Of a DNA stretch of 64,000 nt, positions 1 to 7,289 are shown piece after piece. The notes under the pieces are model-generated. The model made no database searches, was not told the origin of the DNA, and was given only the letters and a program-made list of their open reading frames with translations. Location of the stretch: contig NZ_CP070491.1 in the NCBI RefSeq assembly GCF_016925495.1, forward strand, positions 2,294,001 through 2,358,000. The letters are read 5' to 3'. Position numbers and translations under genes: made by a program. The stretch's first letter is position 1, and every line of letters starts with the position of its first letter. Source of the DNA: Methylococcus sp. EFPC2. GTDB lineage: Bacteria > Pseudomonadota > Gammaproteobacteria > Methylococcales > Methylococcaceae.

Positions 1-461
1 TTTACAATTACTTCGGCAGCAAGGAAGATTTCGGCGCCGAGGTCGTCAGGCACTACATAGAACCCTTCATCCAACAATTGGACCGCCACCTCCAACGTCG
101 GGAACTGACCGGGGCCGAGGCGCTGGACGCTTATTTCGGCGAGCTTATCGAAGAGGCGGAGCGGCGAAACTACCTGGGCGGCTGCCTGCTCGGCAATCTG
201 ATCGGCGAAATTGGAGACACCAGCGAAACTTGCCGGCTTTCCCTGAGCGCCGCCCTGCACCGCTACCTGGACAAGATCGGGGAAGCTATCAGCCGGGGCC
301 AGCAGGAAGGCAGCTTTCGTCAGGACAAGAGCGCGGGGGAACTGGCGGACATGCTGGTCAACGCCTGGCAAGGCGCCTTGTTGCGCATGAAAATCGAGCA
401 ATCCGTCCAACCCTTGGAGGACTGTTGCCTGCTGTTTCTGAAAGACTATTTCAAGGCTTGA
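1..461 (+). CDS. TetR/AcrR family transcriptional regulator, C-terminal part (5' end outside window)
   Basis: The reading frame is open from the first bases and ends at TGA 459-461. The first visible residues, FYNYFGSKEDF, match the end of the DNA-binding helix-turn-helix in TetR regulators, so only the N-terminal 40 or so residues are missing. The remaining ~140 residues form the all-helical ligand-binding and dimerisation domain (LGGCLLGNLIGEIGD... MLVNAWQGALLRMKIEQ), a pattern shared with AcuR/NemR-like repressors. The inducer cannot be told from sequence. A perfect 12-bp palindrome lies 28 bases after the stop, in front of the DUF4242 and methanethiol oxidase genes on the same strand. I infer that this protein may regulate those genes or itself, but that link is not shown directly. 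Confidence 0.85.
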   Translation, partial: YNYFGSKEDFGAEVVRHYIEPFIQQLDRHLQRRELTGAEALDAYFGELIEEAERRNYLGGCLLGNLIGEIGDTSETCRLSLSAALHRYLDKIGEAISRGQQEGSFRQDKSAGELADMLVNAWQGALLRMKIEQSVQPLEDCCLLFLKDYFKA

Positions 462-489
462 ACAGCGATCAGCCTGGCTTCTTTTAAAG

Positions 490-501
490 ACGACCGGTCG
501 T
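490..501. promoter_or_regulatory. Perfect 12-bp palindrome, candidate TetR-family operator
   Basis: ACGACCGGTCGT is its own reverse complement and sits between the TetR gene and the DUF4242 gene. TetR proteins bind as dimers to short palindromes, often with a GACCGGTC-like core. Position and symmetry fit an operator; binding is inferred. Confidence 0.5.
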
Positions 502-543
502 ATTCGCATTGGAACCTATCCCCCTAGAATGAGGAGCCCCACC

Positions 544-819
544 ATGCCAAAGTACATCATCGAACGTGAAATTCCCGGCGCGGGACAACTGTCCCGTGAA
601 AACCTGCAGGCCGTCTCGCAAACTTCCTGCAGCGTGCTCAGGAATCTCGGTCCCGAGATTCAATGGATAGAAAGCTATGTCACGGACGACAAGATCTACT
701 GCGTGTACATCGCCCCCAATGAAGCCATCATACGGGAGCACGCAGAACAGGGAGGATTCCCGGCGAACAGCATCCGCCCGGTCCGCTCGCGCATCGACCC
801 CACCACGGCGGAATCCTGA
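544..819 (+). CDS. DUF4242 family small protein
   Basis: A 91-residue protein beginning MPKYIIEREIPGAG, with the (Y/F)xxERxxPGAxxL opening and the later IxWxxSYVxxDKxYCxY pattern typical of DUF4242 proteins. These are small, probably alpha/beta ferredoxin-like proteins; some are annotated as nickel-binding, but no reaction is established. I chose ATG 544 over ATG 529, because GAGGAG at 531-536 is placed as the ribosome binding site only for the later start. There is no signal peptide, so it should be cytoplasmic. It lies 23 bases before the methanethiol oxidase gene on the same strand and is probably co-transcribed with it, downstream of the palindrome at 490-501. Confidence 0.8.
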   Translation: MPKYIIEREIPGAGQLSRENLQAVSQTSCSVLRNLGPEIQWIESYVTDDKIYCVYIAPNEAIIREHAEQGGFPANSIRPVRSRIDPTTAES

Positions 820-842
820 CGGGCGGAAAGCCCCGACAAAAA

Positions 843-2234
843 ATGAAGCGAGGTTATGCGACCATGACAAACAAAAAACATAGCATTAGGGCACTCCTGT
901 CCGGCTGCGCCATGACCCTGGCGGTCGGCGCATTGACTCTACCGACAGGAGTGCAAGCCGACGAGACCTGCGCCTCGCCCTACATGAAGAAGATCACCGG
1001 CCAGGAAGACTACGTCTATGTCTGGACCCTGGGTGCCGAAGGCGTGGGCGACGAACAGGACAAACTGGTCACCGTCGACGTGAACCCGAAATCGGGAAAA
1101 TACGGCAAGATCGTCAGCACCCTGTCGGTGGGCGGACGCAACGAGGCGCATCATTCCGATTTCACCGACGACCGCCAATACCTCTGGGCCGGCGGCCTGG
1201 ATACCAGCAAGATCTTCGTCTTCGACGTCAAGTCCGACCCGGCCAAGCCCAAGCTGGTGCGCACCATCACCGACTTCGTCGCCAAGAGCGGCGGCGTGGT
1301 GGGCCCGCACACCATCTATGCCCTGCCCGGCCGCATGATCATCACCGGCCTTTCCAACAACAAGGATCACGGCGGCCGCACCGCCCTGGTCGAATACAGC
1401 AACGAAGGCGGCTACATCGCCACCCACTGGATACCCACCGACGGCGACCTGCGCGGCGCCATCAAGACCGGCAAATACGCCGACGGCTACGACTACGACG
1501 TGCGCGCCCTGCCCCGCAAAAACCTGCTGGTCACGTCCTCATTCACCGGCTGGAACAACTACATGATGGATTTCGGCAAGATGCTGACCGATGCCGAGGC
1601 CATGAAGCATTTCGGCAACACCGTGGTGACCTGGGATCTGCACACCAAACAGCCCAAGAAGGTCTTCGACGTACCCGGCGCCCCGCTGGAAATCCGCTGC
1701 GCCTGGGGCGAGACGCACAACTACTGCTTCACCACCACGGCGCTCACCTCCAAGATCTGGCTGATCTACGAAGACGACAAGGGCGAATGGCAAGCCAAGG
1801 CCGTGGCCGACATCGGCGACCCGTCCAAGGTGCCGCTGCCGGTCGACATCTCCATCTCCAACGACGACAAGCTGCTGTGGGTCAATACCTTCATGGACGG
1901 CAACACCCGCGCCTTCGACATCTCCAACCCGCACGCGCCCAAACAGGTTTACGAGAAGCACATTGGCGCCCAGGTCAACATGGTGTCGTCGAGCTGGGAC
2001 GGCAAGCGGCTTTATTACACCAGCTCGCTACTGGCCAACTGGGACAAGAAAGGCAAGGACAACGAGCAATTCCTCAAGCTCTACCACTGGGACGGCAAGG
2101 AGCTTAAGGAGCAATTCACAATCGACTTCACCGCCGAAAAGCTCGGCCGCCCGCACCAGATGCGCTTCGGCGCGCATGCCTTGTATTCCGGCCTGGCCGG
2201 CAAGCCGACCTCGGAGAACCTCGCCTCGAAATAA
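843..2234 (+). CDS. mtoX: SBP56 family methanethiol oxidase, secreted
   Basis: A 463-residue member of the selenium-binding protein 56 family. Family knowledge: bacterial SBP56 enzymes are copper-dependent periplasmic methanethiol oxidases, converting methanethiol to formaldehyde, sulfide and hydrogen peroxide. A signal peptide is visible (basic start, hydrophobic ALLSGCAMTLAVGALTLP, cleavage near VQADE). The mature part starts CASPYMKKITGQEDYVYVWT and carries the histidine-rich stretches NEAHHSDF, GPHTIYALPGRMIITG and RPHQMRFG expected of the beta-propeller. ATG 864 (MTNKKHSIR) is an alternative start that keeps the signal peptide. The next gene encodes a SCO1-MauG fusion, and SCO1 and MauG genes are known neighbours of mtoX, which strengthens the call. 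Whether this copy acts on methanethiol in vivo is inferred. Confidence 0.87.
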   Translation: MKRGYATMTNKKHSIRALLSGCAMTLAVGALTLPTGVQADETCASPYMKKITGQEDYVYVWTLGAEGVGDEQDKLVTVDVNPKSGKYGKIVSTLSVGGRNEAHHSDFTDDRQYLWAGGLDTSKIFVFDVKSDPAKPKLVRTITDFVAKSGGVVGPHTIYALPGRMIITGLSNNKDHGGRTALVEYSNEGGYIATHWIPTDGDLRGAIKTGKYADGYDYDVRALPRKNLLVTSSFTGWNNYMMDFGKMLTDAEAMKHFGNTVVTWDLHTKQPKKVFDVPGAPLEIRCAWGETHNYCFTTTALTSKIWLIYEDDKGEWQAKAVADIGDPSKVPLPVDISISNDDKLLWVNTFMDGNTRAFDISNPHAPKQVYEKHIGAQVNMVSSSWDGKRLYYTSSLLANWDKKGKDNEQFLKLYHWDGKELKEQFTIDFTAEKLGRPHQMRFGAHALYSGLAGKPTSENLASK

Positions 2235-2258
2235 CATACGGCGGGTGAGATGCTCAAA

Positions 2259-2286
2259 GCGCGGCGATACCTGGGTATCGCCGCGC
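2259..2286 (+). other. Intercistronic hairpin, perfect 12-bp stem
   Basis: The arms GCGCGGCGATAC (2259-2270) and GTATCGCCGCGC (2275-2286) are exact reverse complements around a CTGG loop. It lies 24 bases after the mtoX stop, within the 167-bp gap before the SCO1-MauG gene. No T-run follows, so it does not look like a standard intrinsic terminator; it may stabilise the mtoX message or lower expression of the next gene. The rest of the gap shows nothing else clear. Confidence 0.75.
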
Positions 2287-2404
2287 GTGCTAACCCAGCT
2301 CCCGCACCAATTCGTCTTCGAATCCCGGCCGCAGATCCGCGCTCATAAGTACCCGATCGGGATGACCTGAATGCGCTCGCAGCCACACTCGCACCGGTAG
2401 AGTG

Positions 2405-4327
2405 ATGAACATGATCCGTGTCGTCGCTCAGCTGTCGTTTTGCCTGGCCATAGCATTTTTTGGCGGGACTGCCGCCGGCGAGTTGAGCCCATCATCGGGC
2501 GATGCCCTGGCCCCGGCTCACCGGCCCCTACCGTTCCCGGCGCCCAAACCCGGCAGCTACAGCCTTGCCAAAATGGGCCACGCCGCCGACGGCGCAGTCG
2601 TCGGAACGGACGGCAAATCACTGCAACTGCACCAACTCTACGGCGACAAGATCGTTCTGTTGAGTTTCATCTACGCCACCTGCGACGATGTCAACGGCTG
2701 TCCCTTGGCGACCACGGTCCTGCAGAAGATCAAATCGCCCCTGCAAGACCGGGCCGAGCTAGCGGACAAGCTTCGCCTGGTGACCTTGAGCTTCAACCCC
2801 GAGCACGACACACCCGAAGTCATGGCCCGCTATGCGCAGGGCTTTCAGGGCAGCGGCGTGGAATGGCGATTCCTGACGACCCGTTCCGAAGCGGAGATAC
2901 GGCCCATCCTCGAAAACTATCAGCAGTCCGTGGACAAGGAGGTCGACGAGCAGGGCCGATACACCGGCAAGTTTTCCCATCTGCTGCGGGTGTTTCTGAT
3001 CGACCGGCAGAAGCAAATACGCAACATCTACACGGTTTCGGTACTGCATCCGGATCTGGTCTTGGCGGATCTGGAGACGCTGATACTGGAAGCTTCCCAG
3101 AATGAAGCCGCCCTCACCTTAAGTCCCTCCACTTCAGTCGCTCCCGCCGATCTGCTACGCCCGGGGGACGACAAAACCGGTTATGAGCGCGGCGATTATC
3201 GAACCCGTTCGACCGCCCTTCCCCATCGACGAGGCAAAGCGGCCGATCTTTACCGGTTCGCGCAAAGGCCGGTCCTCGGACTGCCGAAACTGTCTGTGCC
3301 GAAAGACAATCCGCTGACCCGCGAAAAGATCTTCCTGGGCCGCAAGCTGTTTTACGACCGCCGACTTTCCCTCAATAACACTTTTTCCTGCGCCATGTGC
3401 CACATCCCGGAGCAAGGCTTTACCAGCCAGGAGCAGGCCACGGCCATCGGCATCGAAGGGAGGACTGTGCGGCGCAATTCGCCGACGCTGTACAACGTCG
3501 GCTATCAGGAGAAACTGTTCCACGACGGCCGCGAATCCAGCTTGGAAAACCAGGTCTGGGGGCCCTTGCTGGCGCATAACGAGATGGCCAATCCGTCGGT
3601 CGGCTTCGTGATCGACAAGATCAAGAGCCTGTCAGATTACCGCGGACTGTTCGAAAAAGCCTTCAGCCGCGGCGCCGACATGGAGACCGTGGGACAGGCG
3701 CTGGCCAGTTACGAGCGCACCCTGATTTCGGGCGACTCAGCTTTCGACCGCTGGCATTACGGCAAGCAAAAAGACGCACTGTCGCCGCAGGCACAAGCCG
3801 GCTATGCGCTGTTCACCGGCAAGGCGGGCTGTGCCGCGTGTCACACCCTCGGCTCCGGCCATGCCCTGTTCACGGACCATCGCATGCACAATACCGGCGT
3901 GGGTTTTAAGGAAAGCATGAACAAGGAACCCGAAAAAAAACGCGTGCAGGTGGCGCCGGGAATCGCGCTCGATGTGGACGAGAAAACCATCGTCCAGGTA
4001 GGAGAAGTCAAACCCAATGACCTGGGCCTCTACGAGATCACCCAAAATCCCGAAGATCGTTGGAAATACAAGACGCCTACTCTGCGCAACGTCGCCCTGA
4101 CCGCCCCCTACATGCACAACGGCGCGTTCGGCACCTTGCGCGATGTGGTGGAGTTCTACAGCCGGGGCGGGGAAGCGAACGCGAACCTGGATCCGAAGAT
4201 CACGCCGTCGGCTTTGAGCGACAGCGAAATCGACGCGCTCGTTGCTTTTTTGCAGTCGCTGACCGGAGACAACATCCGGACATTGGTGGAAGACGCCTAT
4301 GCCGCGCCCATCGGAGACGCGGATTGA
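2405..4327 (+). CDS. SCO1/SenC domain fused to di-haem cytochrome c peroxidase/MauG domain
   Basis: A 640-residue exported protein with two domains. Residues ~1-25 are a signal peptide. Residues ~50-230 are a SCO1/SenC thioredoxin fold: VLLSFIYATCDDVNGCPLAT holds the copper-site cysteines C93 and C99, and H192 lies in SHLLRVFLID. Residues ~290-620 are a bacterial cytochrome c peroxidase/MauG domain with two haem c sites, CAMCH (C329, C332, H333) and CAACH (C476, C479, H480), followed by YMHNGAFGTL. SCO proteins deliver copper, and MauG enzymes make oxidative protein modifications. In known mtoX loci these are separate neighbouring genes thought to mature the copper enzyme; here they are one chain. 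The cysteine spacing is CX5C rather than the usual CX3C. GTG 2402 is an alternative start; the ribosome binding site is weak. Confidence 0.88.
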   Translation: MNMIRVVAQLSFCLAIAFFGGTAAGELSPSSGDALAPAHRPLPFPAPKPGSYSLAKMGHAADGAVVGTDGKSLQLHQLYGDKIVLLSFIYATCDDVNGCPLATTVLQKIKSPLQDRAELADKLRLVTLSFNPEHDTPEVMARYAQGFQGSGVEWRFLTTRSEAEIRPILENYQQSVDKEVDEQGRYTGKFSHLLRVFLIDRQKQIRNIYTVSVLHPDLVLADLETLILEASQNEAALTLSPSTSVAPADLLRPGDDKTGYERGDYRTRSTALPHRRGKAADLYRFAQRPVLGLPKLSVPKDNPLTREKIFLGRKLFYDRRLSLNNTFSCAMCHIPEQGFTSQEQATAIGIEGRTVRRNSPTLYNVGYQEKLFHDGRESSLENQVWGPLLAHNEMANPSVGFVIDKIKSLSDYRGLFEKAFSRGADMETVGQALASYERTLISGDSAFDRWHYGKQKDALSPQAQAGYALFTGKAGCAACHTLGSGHALFTDHRMHNTGVGFKESMNKEPEKKRVQVAPGIALDVDEKTIVQVGEVKPNDLGLYEITQNPEDRWKYKTPTLRNVALTAPYMHNGAFGTLRDVVEFYSRGGEANANLDPKITPSALSDSEIDALVAFLQSLTGDNIRTLVEDAYAAPIGDAD

Positions 4328-4607
4328 AGCTCCGGGACGACACCGGTTGCGTGATCAATCGCCGGTGACTGGCGATCATTTATAGGCAACTTTCTGACAT
4401 ATTCCCGACAACGGGATGTGATATAAATCACGCGCTCATCGCGGCACATCGCCTATCCTCCCTACCGGGTTGATAAACATATCTACATCCTCCCTGACAG
4501 ACCCGCCGAACCTTGCCAGCCTATAGACCGATGCCCATCCCTACTTTCGGCAGGATATTTGCTGGTGTGATAAGAAAAATTTAATGCGTAATGACGACTA
4601 GGGCTGC
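4328..4607. other. 280-bp intergenic region
   Basis: No gene seen. It holds an imperfect hairpin (ATCGCC/GGCGAT, about 4357-4376) just after the SCO1-MauG stop, a short inverted repeat TCCCG-ACAA-CGGGA (4404-4415), and a CRP-like site at 4417-4432. It must contain the promoter of the glycosyltransferase gene, but I cannot place -35 and -10 boxes with confidence. Confidence 0.5.
4417..4432 (+). promoter_or_regulatory. CRP/Clp-like binding site
   Basis: TGTGATATAAATCACG matches TGTGA-N6-TCACA at nine of ten half-site bases. It lies 175 bases upstream of the WecA-like gene. CRP, Vfr and Clp proteins use this motif, and exopolysaccharide genes are common targets. It is a single-site match and could be chance. 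Confidence 0.4.
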
Positions 4608-6233
4608 ATGTTTTATTACTCGATATTCTTAACGGCGCTTTTCGTCTCCATGGTGCTGGTCGCCATACTGATACGGCTGGCCGCAGGATGGAAACTGGTC
4701 GACATCCCCGACGCCCGCAAGGTCCATAAAGGCGCCATTCCACGCATAGGGGGAATAGGCATGGTGCTGGGCACGGTGGCGGCCATAGGCGCATGGCTGG
4801 GTTTCGATAGCGGGCCGAAACTGTTTTTGCTCGGCATCCTGATCATCGCGGCATTCGGGATTTGGGATGATCGCGCCAACCTGAATTACAAGATCAAGTT
4901 CCTGGGCCAATTCCTGGCGGTGCTGGCCGTGGTGCTCCCCGGCGACCTGCTGATCGACCGGCTTTCCTTCCCCGGTTGCGAAGATTTGCCCAATCTCGTG
5001 TCCGCACCCTTGACCGTATTTTTTCTACTGGGCATGACCAACGCCGTCAATCTGGCCGACGGCCTGGACGGGCTGGCGGGCGGCGTGAGCCTGCTCAGCC
5101 TGGCCTGCATCATCGCCCTGGCGGCTCCCGCCGATGCGAGCGAAGTCATTTTGCTGTCCTTGGCGATAGGCGGTTCGATCCTCGGATTTCTGCGTTACAA
5201 CACCCATCCCGCCGTGGTATTCATGGGTGATACCGGCAGCCAGTTTCTCGGCTTCAGTCTGGGGGTGCTCGCGATATGGCTGACCCAAACGGCGAATACC
5301 GCGCTGCCGCCGGAATTGCCCCTGCTGATACTGGGCCTACCCATCGTTGATACCCTGACGGTGATGACGCAGCGCATACTCAAAGGGCATTCGCCGTTCA
5401 AACCCGACCGCAACCATTTTCACCACAGGCTGCTCGATCTGGGGCTGGATCACTACGAGGCCGTGTTGGCCATCTATTCGCTGCAGGCCGTTTTCGTTTG
5501 CGCGGCCTACGTCCTGCGTTACGAGTCGGCGGCGCTGATACTCGGCTTCTATGCGGCGCTGGCGCTGGCCTTGATCGCCATGCACCCACTGGGCACCCGG
5601 CTCCGCTGGCGCCTGCACCGTTGGCAGGGCCACCACCGCGTATCCTGGCTCGCACACGGCGTACGGGAATTACAGCAGCGGCAGTGGCTCAACAAATATC
5701 CGTATTACAGCGTGACGCTGCTGATCGTGGGTTTTCTGATCGTGGTAGCACTCAAGATCAACACCCGAACCCCCGACCTCGGCTATCTGAGCCTGGCCAT
5801 CCTGATTCTGGGGGCGACCCTGAGATTCTTCGCGTCGCCCTCCATGAGTTCGCGGCTGCGCAGCCTGATCATCTATACCGGCGCGATCTTGATGATATAC
5901 CTGCTCAACACGCAGACGGGCGCCGAATTGGCGGAATTTCAGAGCCGGCTGAAGTGGTTTTTCCTCCTTCTCGCCCTCCTGTTGGCTGTCGGCGTCCGTT
6001 ATTCCGGCCGGGAATACTTCAGCCTGAGCACATCAGACTATCTAGTCATGTTCATACTGCTGGCGTCCGCTTACATGCCGACCTTCGAAAATTCCGCGCG
6101 GCTGGCGTTGGAAGCGGCCGTCATGTTATATGGCGTCGAATACGTGAAGCGCCGTGGCGGGCTCCCCGCCCATGCCTTGTGGTACGGCGCCAACGCGGGT
6201 TTCGCGTTGGTCGCGGCACGCGTGTTCCTCTGA
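4608..6233 (+). CDS. WecA/TagO-like undecaprenyl-phosphate glycosyl-1-phosphate transferase with C-terminal membrane extension
   Basis: A 541-residue polytopic membrane protein. Residues ~1-330 match glycosyltransferase family 4 (WecA, MraY, TagO), which load a sugar-1-phosphate onto undecaprenyl phosphate to start O-antigen, capsule or exopolysaccharide synthesis. Visible signatures are HKGAIPRIGGIGM near the N-terminus, NLADGLDGLAGG with its aspartates, MGDTGSQFLGF, and NHFHHRLLDLGL, the H-x-H-H loop. WecA enzymes are usually 330-370 residues; this one continues with ~200 residues of further hydrophobic segments (for example YYSVTLLIVGFLIVVALKI). The sugar cannot be assigned. The next gene, dusA, is unrelated, so this gene is probably transcribed alone or from the CRP-like region upstream. 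Confidence 0.85.
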   Translation: MFYYSIFLTALFVSMVLVAILIRLAAGWKLVDIPDARKVHKGAIPRIGGIGMVLGTVAAIGAWLGFDSGPKLFLLGILIIAAFGIWDDRANLNYKIKFLGQFLAVLAVVLPGDLLIDRLSFPGCEDLPNLVSAPLTVFFLLGMTNAVNLADGLDGLAGGVSLLSLACIIALAAPADASEVILLSLAIGGSILGFLRYNTHPAVVFMGDTGSQFLGFSLGVLAIWLTQTANTALPPELPLLILGLPIVDTLTVMTQRILKGHSPFKPDRNHFHHRLLDLGLDHYEAVLAIYSLQAVFVCAAYVLRYESAALILGFYAALALALIAMHPLGTRLRWRLHRWQGHHRVSWLAHGVRELQQRQWLNKYPYYSVTLLIVGFLIVVALKINTRTPDLGYLSLAILILGATLRFFASPSMSSRLRSLIIYTGAILMIYLLNTQTGAELAEFQSRLKWFFLLLALLLAVGVRYSGREYFSLSTSDYLVMFILLASAYMPTFENSARLALEAAVMLYGVEYVKRRGGLPAHALWYGANAGFALVAARVFL

Positions 6234-6261
6234 CCGTCGGCAGACCTTCTTAGTCGATCCT

Positions 6262-7248
6262 TTGAACGAAGTTCACCTGCCCCCTCACCGTCTCAGCGTG
6301 GCCCCCATGCTGGAATGGACGGACCGCCACTGTCGCTATTTCCTGCGCCAGATTTCCCGCCACGCCTTGCTCTACACCGAAATGGTGACCACCGGCGCGG
6401 TGCTGCGCGGCGACCGGGAAAGGCTGCTGGGATTCGACCCGGCCGAAAAACCGCTGGCACTGCAACTGGGCGGCAGCGATCCGGCCACGCTGGCCGAATC
6501 GACCCGCATCGCCGAAGCCATGAATTACGACGAGGTCAACCTGAATGTGGGCTGCCCCAGCGATCGGGTGCAAAACGGCCGTTTCGGCGCCTGCCTGATG
6601 GCCGAACCGAAACTGGTCGCCGACTGCATCGCCGCCATGCAGGCCGCCACCCGCCTGCCGGTAACGGTGAAAACCCGCATCGGCATCGACGAGCGGGACT
6701 CCTACCAGGAACTGGCCCACTTCGTCGACACCGTGGCCCTCGCGGGCTGCAACACCTTCATCATCCATGCCCGCAAAGCCTGGCTGCAAGGCTTGTCGCC
6801 GAAGGAGAACCGTGAGATACCGCCGCTGCGTTACGATGTGGCCCGGCAACTCAAGCGCGATTTTCCGCACTTGGTCATCGTGCTTAACGGCGGCATTCAG
6901 AACTTGGCCGAGGCGCGGGCCCATCTAGAGCATTTCGACGGCGTGATGATAGGCCGTGCCGCCTACCACGATCCTTACATCCTGGCCGAGGCCGACAGCC
7001 AGATCTTCGGCGACGAGCATGCTGTACCGACCCGGCACGAGATTCTGCACACCTTGCTTCCCTACGTGGAGCGCCAACTCAGCCAGGGAGTTCGCCTGCA
7101 AAGCATCTCCCGGCATATCCTGGGCCTGTTCCATGGCACGCCGGGCGGCCGCCGCTGGCGCCGTCACATCAGCGAGAACGCCCACAAAGCGGGCGCAGGG
7201 ATCGACGTATTGAAGCGCGCCGAGGAATTGTGCGGGCCACACGGGTGA
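6262..7248 (+). CDS. dusA: tRNA-dihydrouridine(20/20a) synthase DusA
   Basis: An FMN-dependent enzyme reducing uridine to dihydrouridine in the tRNA D-loop (positions 20/20a for DusA). Close to family wording throughout: LSVAPMLEWTDRHCRYFLR, LLYTEMVTTGA, ALQLGGSDPA, then LNVGCPSDRVQNGRFGACLM with the catalytic cysteine, KTRIGID, FIIHARKAWLQGLSPKENRE and HMLGLF-like HILGLFHGTPGGRRWRR. The DusA-specific SPKENRE and the length (about 328 residues) separate it from DusB and DusC. The start is uncertain: the frame is open back to 6154, inside the previous gene. TTG 6262 gives a family-length N-terminus; GTG 6298 and ATG 6307 would cut into the conserved LSVAPM segment. It converges with the cyclic-di-GMP gene, 41 bases away. 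Confidence 0.93.
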   Translation: MNEVHLPPHRLSVAPMLEWTDRHCRYFLRQISRHALLYTEMVTTGAVLRGDRERLLGFDPAEKPLALQLGGSDPATLAESTRIAEAMNYDEVNLNVGCPSDRVQNGRFGACLMAEPKLVADCIAAMQAATRLPVTVKTRIGIDERDSYQELAHFVDTVALAGCNTFIIHARKAWLQGLSPKENREIPPLRYDVARQLKRDFPHLVIVLNGGIQNLAEARAHLEHFDGVMIGRAAYHDPYILAEADSQIFGDEHAVPTRHEILHTLLPYVERQLSQGVRLQSISRHILGLFHGTPGGRRWRRHISENAHKAGAGIDVLKRAEELCGPHG

Positions 7249-7289
7249 TCGAAACCTCGGATTATGCTCCAGGCCAGTGAATCCGCGGT

